A stretch of DNA of 5,938 nucleotides from a bacterium (GTDB lineage Bacteria > Bdellovibrionota > FAC87 > UBA2466), in the NCBI GenBank assembly GCA_019750655.1, contig JAIEOG010000014.1:1-5938 (forward strand), given 5' to 3'. Within the stretch, counting starts at the first letter, position 1; the number at the start of each line of letters is the position of its first letter. The notes under the pieces are model-generated. The model saw only the letters and a program-made list of their open reading frames with translations, ran no database searches and was not told the origin of the DNA. Positions 1 through 5,125 of this stretch are shown here, piece by piece. A program made the position numbers and the translations under genes.

Positions 1-171
1 GTCCATAACGACCATACTGACGAACACTGCAAGACCCACGCGAACCACACGCACAAGCACAGCGCAACGTGTGGCCACAAATCTGTGAAGCATGGCGATC
101 ATACGGACTACTTGCACGACGGGCACAAACACGCGGCCCACGGCGAGCACTACGACGATCACCAAGGGTAA
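1..171 (+). CDS. Histidine-rich putative metal-binding protein, C-terminal part (5' truncated)
   Basis: The reading frame is open from base 1 and ends at TAA 169-171, leaving the last 56 residues. Sixteen of these are His and two are Cys (visible residues 10 and 25), with many Asp and Glu, so the tail is a dense potential ligand field for zinc, nickel or similar cations. The order CGHKSVKHGDHTDYLHDGH followed by HxHxxHGxHxDDH looks like a repeat unit. The first visible residues (HNDHTDEHC) look like the end of a preceding, diverged copy. From memory, small bacterial proteins with CGHxxVxHGDHxDYLHDGHxHxxHGxHxDxH repeats are common and often lie near cation transporters, but none is visible here and the upstream neighbour is outside the window. 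No domain beyond the repeat can be assigned. Metal buffering or delivery is inferred from composition. The gene is followed by an intrinsic terminator, so it ends its transcription unit. Confidence 0.75.
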   Translation, partial: VHNDHTDEHCKTHANHTHKHSATCGHKSVKHGDHTDYLHDGHKHAAHGEHYDDHQG

Positions 172-185
172 ATTAGATTTTCGAG

Positions 186-215
186 ACCGCGGGGGCCATC
201 ACTCCCGCGGTTTTT
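186..215 (+). terminator. Intrinsic terminator after the His-rich gene
   Basis: The 8-bp perfect stem ACCGCGGG (186-193) / CCCGCGGT (204-211) has a 10-base loop, extendable by one G-T pair, and is followed directly by a T run (TTTTT, 211-215). It lies 14 bases after the TAA of the His-rich gene, as expected for a rho-independent terminator on the + strand. The convergent methyltransferase gene ends inside it: its TGA (199-201) lies in the loop and its last codons form one arm. On the minus strand no comparable T tract follows the hairpin, so it is probably a good terminator in one direction only. Confidence 0.85.
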
Positions 216-1368
216 CTTTCCACTCTTGAATCAACCCTGCGCCTCGGTACCGATCCCCCTCTTTTTTGGAATGCACGCGCACTGACCGCTCTCGAACTCC
301 CGACTCGTCACAAACTAAAGCCTTGGCATGGCTCTTAGAAACACTCGCTCGGCCGAGTTGCACATTGGAATGGGAGCGGGTCCACAAACCAGGCTTTGCA
401 GCGGCCAGAAAGCTCACCGGCAAAGAACGCAAATCGATCCCCATTTCTTTACCGAAATGCACCCATTCGCTCTGGGTAAAAAACTCCGACGGGGGAGCCG
501 CAAACTGGTGGCACCAATCTTGGGAATTGCCGACTAGTCCGCAGACGGATGAGTGCGGGCACGGCAAAACAAACTCCCAGTCCGCACGCCGCTTTTCGCG
601 CTCTTCGATGAGACGCTGGCTTGCAGATGGAGTTCCTGGCTCAAGCCAAATCCAAGCGGCGGCGTTGTCGAGAAAGGGCCGGAGCGACTGGTAGGCTTTC
701 GCGTCGAGTTCATTAGCCACATGGCTTATGAGCAGCAGGTAACGGCCCTCGGGGGGACGTCCCCTATTCTCCGACGTGCTGACCCCCCTCGCGCCTAAGC
801 GCTCGGCAGCAAAGCGCCGTGCTAGCGGGGAGCGATCCCATAGCGAGACTTTTTCCACCCCCTCGGCACCAACCGCTTCGACGAGCACTCGAGAAGCTAT
901 TCCCGTGCCGCAGCCCCAATCCAGAATTTCCCACGGGCCTGTCGAACGCACGGACTTCGCAAGACGCTCGGCAATCTCCTGCCACTTAGCGCCAATACGC
1001 GGGGCAAAGGCGAGATCGTAGTGCTCCAACTCTCTCTGCGAGAGCCAATAATCGCCCGGGGCGGGGTTCAAAAAACGATCCCGCAGCGTCCGGAGCACCT
1101 GCCAATCGACGTCCTTCCATTCCATGGAGAACCCTCTATAGTACAGCCCATGACCATCCAACAGAGAATCGACGGGAAAATCCGCTCTGTTTTCGCTCCC
1201 CAGGTATGCGAGCTCATCAATGAAAGCCGCAACCATGGGGTGCCGCCAGGCTCGGAAACCCACTTCAAGCTTCTCGTGGTCAGCAAGACTTTCGAGGGCA
1301 AGACTCTCGTCGATCGCCACCGCTTGATCTATGGCCTGCTCGAGCCGGAAATGAAGGGCGGCGTCCAT
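199..1368 (-). CDS. Rsm22/METTL17-like class I SAM-dependent methyltransferase
   Basis: This 389-residue protein matches the Rsm22 family (mitochondrial small-subunit assembly factor and bacterial homologues) by motif. A SAM-binding motif I, ILDWGCGTGIAS, lies at about residues 148-159, SHVANEL at 215-221, and the family-like WLEPG at 241-245. A cysteine block C270-P-H...C276...C286-H follows, and then C353 in the stretch GRASVSKSHAKALVCDESG. These four cysteines sit where Rsm22/METTL17 proteins carry [4Fe-4S] ligands, so an iron-sulfur cluster is a reasonable inference. The family is associated with assembly or methylation of the small ribosomal subunit; the bacterial substrate is not established to my knowledge. 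The ATG at 1366-1368 is the first possible start, because a TAG lies four codons upstream in frame. A weak AAGG stands almost against the start. The gene is divergent from the Dus-led operon and convergent with the His-rich gene. Confidence 0.85.
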   Translation of the reverse strand: MDAALHFRLEQAIDQAVAIDESLALESLADHEKLEVGFRAWRHPMVAAFIDELAYLGSENRADFPVDSLLDGHGLYYRGFSMEWKDVDWQVLRTLRDRFLNPAPGDYWLSQRELEHYDLAFAPRIGAKWQEIAERLAKSVRSTGPWEILDWGCGTGIASRVLVEAVGAEGVEKVSLWDRSPLARRFAAERLGARGVSTSENRGRPPEGRYLLLISHVANELDAKAYQSLRPFLDNAAAWIWLEPGTPSASQRLIEEREKRRADWEFVLPCPHSSVCGLVGNSQDWCHQFAAPPSEFFTQSEWVHFGKEMGIDLRSLPVSFLAAAKPGLWTRSHSNVQLGRASVSKSHAKALVCDESGVRERSVRVHSKKEGDRYRGAGLIQEWKEKPRE

Positions 1369-1431
1369 GCCTTGGCGCTACAGGCTTACACGCCGGACGA
1401 GTGGCTCGCTTACCAAACCAACCGAAAATCC

Positions 1432-1448
1432 CCGCCTTGTTTGGGCGG
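1432..1448. other. GC-rich hairpin in the 99-base divergent gap
   Basis: CCGCC (1432-1436) and GGCGG (1444-1448) form a 5-bp stem with a 7-base loop, 19 bases before the TTG start of the Dus gene. No T run follows on the + strand; on the minus strand the hairpin is followed by GGATTTTC, which is a poor terminator. The rest of the gap (1369-1467) must hold the promoters for both divergent genes, but I could not find convincing -35/-10 pairs. The hairpin may be a 5' UTR structure or a chance GC-rich palindrome. Confidence 0.25.
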
Positions 1449-1467
1449 CTCGAAAAATGGTTAGCGC

Positions 1468-2457
1468 TTGAACCCCTTCCCTAGACACCAAGCTGGAAGC
1501 CCAGCCCTCGTACTCGCCCCCATGGAGGGCATCACCGATGCGCCGATGCGGGCTGTGCAAACAGAAAGCGGGGCATTTCGCTTTGTCGTCAGTGAATTCT
1601 TGCGCGTTTGCAACCAAGCGCCCCCGCGCAAAGTTTTTGAACGTCACATCCCGGAGCTTGGCCGCGGCTGTGTCACGCCCAGCGGAACGCCCGTCCAGAT
1701 TCAATTACTAGGAGGCAATGCCGAGGCGTTAGCCCAGTCCGCTGCCGATGCCGTTTCGTACGGCGCGCAGGCGATTGATTTGAATTTCGGATGCCCTGCT
1801 CCCACCGTGAACCGCCACGATGGCGGCGCCACTTTGCTGAAATACCCGCACCGTATTCGGGAAATCGTGAGTGCCGTTCGCCGTGCGGTGCCGCAAGACA
1901 TCCCTGTTTCCGCAAAGCTCCGGCTCGGGTGGGATTCGCTCGATCCGATCTTAGAGAATGCCGAACAAGCTGCGCTCGGCGGCGCGGACTGGATCACCAT
2001 TCACGGACGCACACGCCAAGCGTGTTACAACCCACCGATTTATTGGGAGCCGATTGGAGAAGTGCGCAAACGCCTGGCTCCTTTGCCAGTCGTCGCCAAC
2101 GGAGATATCTGGACCCTCGAAGACTTCCGCCGCTGCCGAGAAATCACCGGTTGCGAACACTATATGCTCGGGCGTGGGGCTCTCGTAGATCCGTACCTCG
2201 CGCCTCGGGTCGCGCAAGAGCTGGGGATTGCCACCGCACCAGTGAATGCGCCTTTCGGCAAAGATCCCAAACAGTGGGCTGCGATTTTTTCACGTTTTGA
2301 ATTCCATACCGAACAGCGCCCTGACCGTGCAGTCCACGTCGCCCGCCGAATCAAACAATGGACGCGGTTTGCATCGATTTACGGGCCATTAGATTGGATG
2401 GATCGGATCAAACGTCTCGATACCTACGAAACCATCCACTCGGAGCTCGTAGCATGA
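1468..2457 (+). CDS. dusC: tRNA-dihydrouridine synthase, DusC-like
   Basis: Flavin enzyme of 329 residues that reduces uridine to dihydrouridine in tRNA, using NADPH and FMN. The TIM-barrel start LAPMEGITDAPMR is at residues 16-28, followed by TPSGTPVQIQLLG (70-82) and DLNFGCPAPTVN (104-115) with the catalytic Cys109. GGATLLK is at 119-125, the FMN-contacting Lys150 lies in SAKLRLGWDS, His179 in IHGRT, and ANGDIW (210-215) and GRGAL (235-239) make up the phosphate-binding side. RIKQW at 294-298 belongs to the C-terminal helical tRNA-binding domain. The motifs TVN...GGATLLK, KxRLGWDS, NGxIW and RIKQW recall E. coli DusC, which modifies U16; the position modified here is inferred. The start is TTG 1468 because a TAG sits at 1462-1464 and the first ATG (1519-1521) lies inside the active-site motif. 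No clear Shine-Dalgarno is visible. It leads the operon and overlaps the next gene by ATGA. Confidence 0.92.
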   Translation: MNPFPRHQAGSPALVLAPMEGITDAPMRAVQTESGAFRFVVSEFLRVCNQAPPRKVFERHIPELGRGCVTPSGTPVQIQLLGGNAEALAQSAADAVSYGAQAIDLNFGCPAPTVNRHDGGATLLKYPHRIREIVSAVRRAVPQDIPVSAKLRLGWDSLDPILENAEQAALGGADWITIHGRTRQACYNPPIYWEPIGEVRKRLAPLPVVANGDIWTLEDFRRCREITGCEHYMLGRGALVDPYLAPRVAQELGIATAPVNAPFGKDPKQWAAIFSRFEFHTEQRPDRAVHVARRIKQWTRFASIYGPLDWMDRIKRLDTYETIHSELVA

Positions 2458-2846
2458 TCTGGCGGCCAATCCTCGTCGCTCTTGGCTGGCTTTCCCTGGC
2501 ACTCGGAGTGATTGGTGTTTTCCTGCCGGTATTACCGACGACGCCCTTCATCCTGCTCGCTGCCTTTTTGTTTTCTAAGGGTTCCCCTCGGCTGCACGCT
2601 TGGCTCTGCGCGAGTCCGGTCTTTGGGCCGTCGATTACAGACTGGCAAGAGCATGGGATCATTAGCCCCAAGGCCAAAGCTTTAGCGACTTTCTGTATCT
2701 TGCTCAGTTTCACGGGCCTCACGGTGTTTTCCCCCCTTCCCGGGGCCGCAAAAATCGCGCTCGATGTCCTAGCTATCGGCGTATTAGGCTTTATCTGGTC
2801 GCGGCCGTCCGTTAAGGTGGACCACGCAAGGAGAAGCAATGGCTAA
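2454..2846 (+). CDS. ybaN: YbaN-like DUF454 inner-membrane protein
   Basis: Small membrane protein of 130 residues, close to the roughly 125 of E. coli YbaN. The family signature GVFLPVLPTTPFILLAAFLF is at residues 21-40, followed by SKGSPRLHAWL (41-51), PVFGP (55-59) and DWQEHGIISPKAKA (63-76). Hydrophobic stretches at about 5-24, 27-42, 76-93 and 98-115 suggest up to four membrane segments, the first two separated by the conserved Pro-rich turn. The C-terminus is short, basic and probably cytoplasmic. The function of DUF454 is unknown. The ATG at 2454 is preferred over an in-frame ATG at 2358, because the extra 32 residues would lie inside the dus gene, lack hydrophobic character and fall outside the family's usual start. 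Coupling to dus by ATGA and an 8-base overlap with the exonuclease gene place it firmly in the operon. Confidence 0.88.
   Translation: MIWRPILVALGWLSLALGVIGVFLPVLPTTPFILLAAFLFSKGSPRLHAWLCASPVFGPSITDWQEHGIISPKAKALATFCILLSFTGLTVFSPLPGAAKIALDVLAIGVLGFIWSRPSVKVDHARRSNG
2828..2834 (+). promoter_or_regulatory. Ribosome binding site of the exonuclease gene
   Basis: AAGGAGA lies just before ATG 2839, with its GGAG ending 5 bases before the start. It is inside the last codons of the ybaN-like gene and fixes the start of the exonuclease despite the 8-base overlap. Confidence 0.8.
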
Positions 2847-3438
2847 GTATCTCAGTTTGGACACCGAGGCCACGGGCCTCACCGAGGAATGTGTCCTTAT
2901 CCAACTGGCATTTGTCCCTGTAGATACCGAAAAGGGCGTGGCCCGTGATCTCGGTGTGGAATGGCTTGTTCAATGCCCCAGCTTTGAAGATCTCAAACCC
3001 AGTTTGAATCCCTGGGTCGTTGAGAACAATGAAACGCTCATCCGCGATGCGAGTGAGCACGGCGTGCCACCAGAGGCCCTAGCTGAAAAAGTCGATGCGT
3101 ATTTGAAATCGCCTCCGCTCAAAGCTTTCTTTGGGGATAACCGCCCGGCCTTTCTAGGTAAGTCGATGAGCGCGCTCGACATCCCGCTGCTCCACCGCAC
3201 TTTCGGTGAAGAGTTCATGCAGAGCCATTTCCACCACCACACGCTAGACGTCACGTGCGTGGCTCGCGCCCTCGTCGAAAGCGGGCTCTTGCCGCCGGGG
3301 ACAGAATCGTCCAGCAAGATCATGAAGTACTTTGGTCTGCGTGACACACCAGCCCACACGGCCCTTGCCGATGCACTGGACATGGCGGAAATCTACCTTA
3401 AAATCTTGTCGATGCTGCGAGAATCCAAAAAGCCATAG
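2839..3438 (+). CDS. DEDDh-type 3'-5' exonuclease (DnaQ / oligoribonuclease superfamily)
   Basis: Protein of 199 residues with all DEDDh motifs. ExoI is LSLDTEATGL (Asp8, Glu10), ExoII is FLGKSMSALDIPLL with Asp114, and ExoIII is AHTALADALD with His173 and Asp178 (H-x4-D). These acidic residues hold two divalent metals, and the His activates water for 3'-end hydrolysis of DNA or RNA. The stretch SHFHHHTLDVT (129-139) recalls the HFHYRxxDVS region of oligoribonuclease and RNase T, so an RNA or short-oligonucleotide substrate is possible; a DNA substrate cannot be excluded. It is near the usual length for stand-alone enzymes of this superfamily (about 180-215). The start ATG 2839 is supported by AAGGAGA. 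The next two genes encode a coiled-coil protein and a GIY-YIG nuclease, which suggests joint action in nucleic-acid processing, but only by context. Confidence 0.9.
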   Translation: MAKYLSLDTEATGLTEECVLIQLAFVPVDTEKGVARDLGVEWLVQCPSFEDLKPSLNPWVVENNETLIRDASEHGVPPEALAEKVDAYLKSPPLKAFFGDNRPAFLGKSMSALDIPLLHRTFGEEFMQSHFHHHTLDVTCVARALVESGLLPPGTESSSKIMKYFGLRDTPAHTALADALDMAEIYLKILSMLRESKKP

Positions 3439-3442
3439 GAGG
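3437..3442 (+). promoter_or_regulatory. Perfect AGGAGG ribosome binding site deciding a GTG start
   Basis: AGGAGG stands 5 bases before GTG 3448 and overlaps the TAG stop (3436-3438) of the exonuclease. It is the strongest Shine-Dalgarno in the window and marks the 84-residue protein as genuinely, perhaps abundantly, translated. Confidence 0.85.
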
Positions 3443-3447
3443 CAAAA

Positions 3448-3702
3448 GTGGCAGAAGATGTTCAATCCGAATTAGCCCGCTTGCGAGCGGAAAACGAAGC
3501 GCTCAAAAAAACGAGCGCAAAAGGCCTTTCTCTGCGGATCAGTGAAAAGGGCGGTTTGTCGGTTTACGGCCTGGGCCGTTTTCCGGTGACGCTCTACAAA
3601 GAGCAATGGTTGAAGCTTTTGGACATGGCGGGAGATATCCGCTCGTTCATTTCAGCCAATGAATCGGCACTGAAAACCAAAGACGTCGCACCCAAACCCT
3701 AA
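3448..3702 (+). CDS. Small conserved coiled-coil protein of unknown function
   Basis: Protein of 84 residues starting at GTG behind a perfect AGGAGG. Residues 5-22 (VQSELARLRAENEALKKT) show leucine-zipper-like heptad spacing with charged flanks, so it probably dimerises or binds a partner helix. Then comes a compact region: GLSLRISEKGGLSVYGLGRF (26-45), likely beta strands, and PVTLYKEQWLKLLDMAGDIRSFI (46-68), likely a helix. The tail is short, basic and Pro-rich. I recall similar small hypothetical proteins from deltaproteobacteria and other bacteria with the core SEKGxxSVYGLxRFPVTLYKEQW, but no function. There is no signal peptide or membrane segment, so it should be cytoplasmic. Its place between two nuclease genes, with short gaps on both sides, makes an accessory or adaptor role possible. 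That is inference only. Confidence 0.85.
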   Translation: MAEDVQSELARLRAENEALKKTSAKGLSLRISEKGGLSVYGLGRFPVTLYKEQWLKLLDMAGDIRSFISANESALKTKDVAPKP

Positions 3703-3718
3703 GGCTCCTTAAGCGCAC

Positions 3719-4522
3719 TTGAAACTTTTCGATCGTAAGTTCGGTCGGGAGTACCTGCAATCGGTCCCGCTGGGCCCGGGAGTGTATAGGTTTGCCAACG
3801 CCGAGGGGCGCACGATTTACGTCGGAAAGGCGAAGAACCTCCGGCGCCGGCTAGCCCAGTACCGCCGTGCGCGGAAGGGCAAGGCCCGGAAGATCGTGCA
3901 GGCCGCTACCTCGCTTTCGTGGGAGCCCCTGCTCTCCGATCTGGAAGCGTGCTTACAAGAACTTCGGGATATCCAAAAGGACCGGCCAAAGCTGAACGTG
4001 GCTGGGGCCTTCAGCTACCGCTACCCACTCATTGGAATCCTCACTGAAGAGAAAACCTGCACGCTTTGCTTCACCACCACACCGGAGGTTTTTCCGAGCT
4101 TGCGGTTTCACGGGGCATTTCGGTCACGGGAAGTAACGGCTGAAGCTTTTTTCGCGCTGGTGCGGTTGTTGCGCTTTGTGGGCCATGCATCGCCTTTCTC
4201 TCGCGAGGAACGCAAAGCTTATTCTTACGAGATTACTCTGCGGCAACTGCCGCAGACTTGGCCCGCAGAAATTGAAGCCTTCTTGCGTGGCCGGTCGGAT
4301 GCACTTCTGCAAACGCTTTTTCACCGACTCTTAGAACACGCCGGCGCACGCGCGAAATCGGAAGAAGTCCAAGAAGGGCTCGAGGCACTGGCATTGTTTT
4401 GGAGGCAGGAGTGCTTGCCGCTCGCGGAAGCCATTGCGTTGGTAGGTTTTGAAACATACCCTGTGCCACAGACCGAACGCGATCCGCTTTTTGTGCGCGC
4501 CCGAAAGGAAAAGACCCCATGA
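3719..4522 (+). CDS. Stand-alone GIY-YIG nuclease, UvrC N-terminal / Cho-like
   Basis: Protein of 267 residues with a UvrC-type GIY-YIG domain at about 15-95. GPGVY (19-23) and IYVGKAKNLRRRL (33-45) form the GIY...YIG core with Lys37, Lys39 and Arg42-44. Tyr48 follows, and DLEACLQELRDIQKDRPKLN (74-93) matches UvrC's EAxxLExxxIKxxRPxYN, with Glu76 as the likely metal-binding catalytic residue. The rest (about 95-267) has FHGAFRSREVTAEAFFALVRLLRF (130-153), as in Cho or DnaQ-UvrC fusion proteins as I remember them. It lacks UvrC's UVR motif and C-terminal RNase H-like nuclease half, so it cannot make both incisions alone. The size is near E. coli Cho (about 295). The start TTG 3719 is forced: a TAA is three codons upstream, no ATG occurs in the frame, and the first GTG is inside GVY. 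No Shine-Dalgarno is evident, so coupling to the upstream gene is likely. A role in DNA repair is inferred from the family. Confidence 0.85.
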   Translation: MKLFDRKFGREYLQSVPLGPGVYRFANAEGRTIYVGKAKNLRRRLAQYRRARKGKARKIVQAATSLSWEPLLSDLEACLQELRDIQKDRPKLNVAGAFSYRYPLIGILTEEKTCTLCFTTTPEVFPSLRFHGAFRSREVTAEAFFALVRLLRFVGHASPFSREERKAYSYEITLRQLPQTWPAEIEAFLRGRSDALLQTLFHRLLEHAGARAKSEEVQEGLEALALFWRQECLPLAEAIALVGFETYPVPQTERDPLFVRARKEKTP

Positions 4523-4974
4523 ATCTTCCCAAACTTTGGAACCAGCTCTCCTCTTTCCCCGGCGGCAAAAAACTTTTCAGCCGACTGGCGGGTTGGATGA
4601 TTCCGTACACGGGCACCATGGGCGCTGACATCGAGGAATTTTCACCGGGCTATGCGCGCATTTCACTGCGCGATCGGCGGCGTGTGCGCAATCACCTGCG
4701 ATCGATCCACGCCGTGGCTTTGATGAACCTCGCAGAACTCACCAGCGGCATCGCCTCTGTGGGCGGGCTTCCGCCGGGAATGCGCGGAATTTTAGTGGGC
4801 TTTAGGATCGAATATTTGAAAAAAGCGCGGGGACGCATCACAGCGACGGCGCGTTTCAACGAACCACTTTCGAAAGAAAGCAAACCTTACGAAGTGGCCG
4901 TCGAAATCAAAAATACAAACAACGACACAGTGTGTCGTGCATTTGCAACTTGGCTAATCGGACCGGTGACTTGA
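4519..4974 (+). CDS. DUF4442 family hotdog-fold protein, probable acyl thioesterase
   Basis: Protein of 151 residues, of the usual length for the single-domain DUF4442 family in the hotdog superfamily. The N-terminal half carries LFSRLAGWMIPYTGTMGADI (19-38) and SPGYARISLRDRRRVRNHL (42-60). The conserved block RNHLRSIHAVALMNLAELTSG (57-77) should be the central hotdog helix, where the related PaaI/YiiD-type proteins keep the HxxAxxxLxE/N catalytic arrangement; candidates here are Asn59, His64, Asn70 and Glu73. The beta strands FRIEYLKKARGRITATARF (95-113) and PYEVAVEIKN follow, ending in ATWLIGP. Family members are annotated as thioesterases, largely from fold, so hydrolysis of an acyl-CoA or similar thioester is a soft inference. 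The ATG at 4519 overlaps the preceding stop as ATGA and has AAAGGA at 4504-4509. It is the last gene of the operon. Confidence 0.85.
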   Translation: MNLPKLWNQLSSFPGGKKLFSRLAGWMIPYTGTMGADIEEFSPGYARISLRDRRRVRNHLRSIHAVALMNLAELTSGIASVGGLPPGMRGILVGFRIEYLKKARGRITATARFNEPLSKESKPYEVAVEIKNTNNDTVCRAFATWLIGPVT

Positions 4975-4988
4975 CGCATCGCGCGTCA
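4972..4988 (+). terminator. Weak hairpin overlapping the last operon stop codon
   Basis: TGACGC (4972-4977) and GCGTCA (4983-4988) form a 6-bp stem with a 5-base loop. An alternative pairing is GTGAC 4966-4970 with GTCAC 4985-4989. The stem includes the TGA of the DUF4442 gene. Only CTTAACG follows, with no T run, so it is at best a weak or factor-assisted terminator. Confidence 0.3.
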
Positions 4989-5125
4989 CTTAACGTAACA
5001 CTAATTAAAGTAGCGCTAGTCGGGCTTGCTAAAAGCGACTATACCGGAGAGTGCATCTTGCGTCGGAGAAGGTTGAAACGGGTAAACCTTGTTCCGCGGG
5101 GGATCTCTTTTTTGGGGGCGGGGAC
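4975..5125 (+). promoter_or_regulatory. Gap before the HAD gene: possible promoter and leader hairpin
   Basis: This 151-base stretch holds no convincing gene. TATACC (5040-5045) is a -10-like element, but the hexamer 17 bases upstream (TAGTCG) is a poor -35. TTGACG at 4971-4976 is a good -35 hexamer, yet only the weak TAACAC (4996-5001, 19-base spacer) lies at a usable distance. An inverted repeat TAGTCG (5017-5022) / CGACTA (5036-5041), with an inner CTT/AAG pairing, overlaps the TATACC. Either could serve the secreted HAD gene; neither is strong. Read-through from the operon is also possible. Confidence 0.25.

Larger units (their letters stand above)
1468..4974 (+). other. Probable six-gene operon (dus - ybaN - exonuclease - coiled coil - GIY-YIG - DUF4442)
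   Basis: Six genes run in one direction with almost no space between them: a 4-base ATGA overlap (2454-2457), an 8-base overlap (2839-2846), a 9-base gap (3439-3447), a 16-base gap (3703-3718) and another ATGA overlap (4519-4522). No terminator-like hairpin is seen between them. Such spacing supports co-transcription and translational coupling. The products cover tRNA modification, a small membrane protein, two nucleases, an unknown small protein and a probable thioesterase, so a single shared pathway is not evident. Confidence 0.8.

Noticed and set aside
1..171. CRISPR-like or tandem DNA repeat suggested by the repeated cac/cat triplets
   Set aside because: The periodicity comes from His codons in one open frame; there are no constant repeats with spacers at the DNA level.
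1021..1464. Plus-strand open frame of 147 codons opposite the start of the Rsm22-like gene
   Set aside because: Its product has no recognisable motif, it lies almost wholly antisense to a well-supported gene, and GC-rich DNA commonly leaves such antisense frames open.
1791..2300. Plus-strand open frame of 169 codons within the Dus gene
   Set aside because: It is an out-of-frame reading of the Dus coding sequence with an Arg/Pro/Ser-rich composition typical of shadow frames; the Dus frame carries every family motif.
2358..2453. 32-residue N-terminal extension of the YbaN-like protein
   Set aside because: It would lie inside the dus gene, has no hydrophobic or family-like content, and the ATGA-coupled start at 2454 gives the normal family length.
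2408..2839. Minus-strand open frame of 143 codons opposite the YbaN-like gene
   Set aside because: It is antisense to a clear membrane-protein gene and its translation shows no domain or start signal of note.
3700..3714. Small palindrome TAAGG-CT-CCTTA between the coiled-coil and GIY-YIG genes, considered as a terminator
   Set aside because: The loop is too small for a stable hairpin, no T run follows, and the tight spacing argues for read-through.
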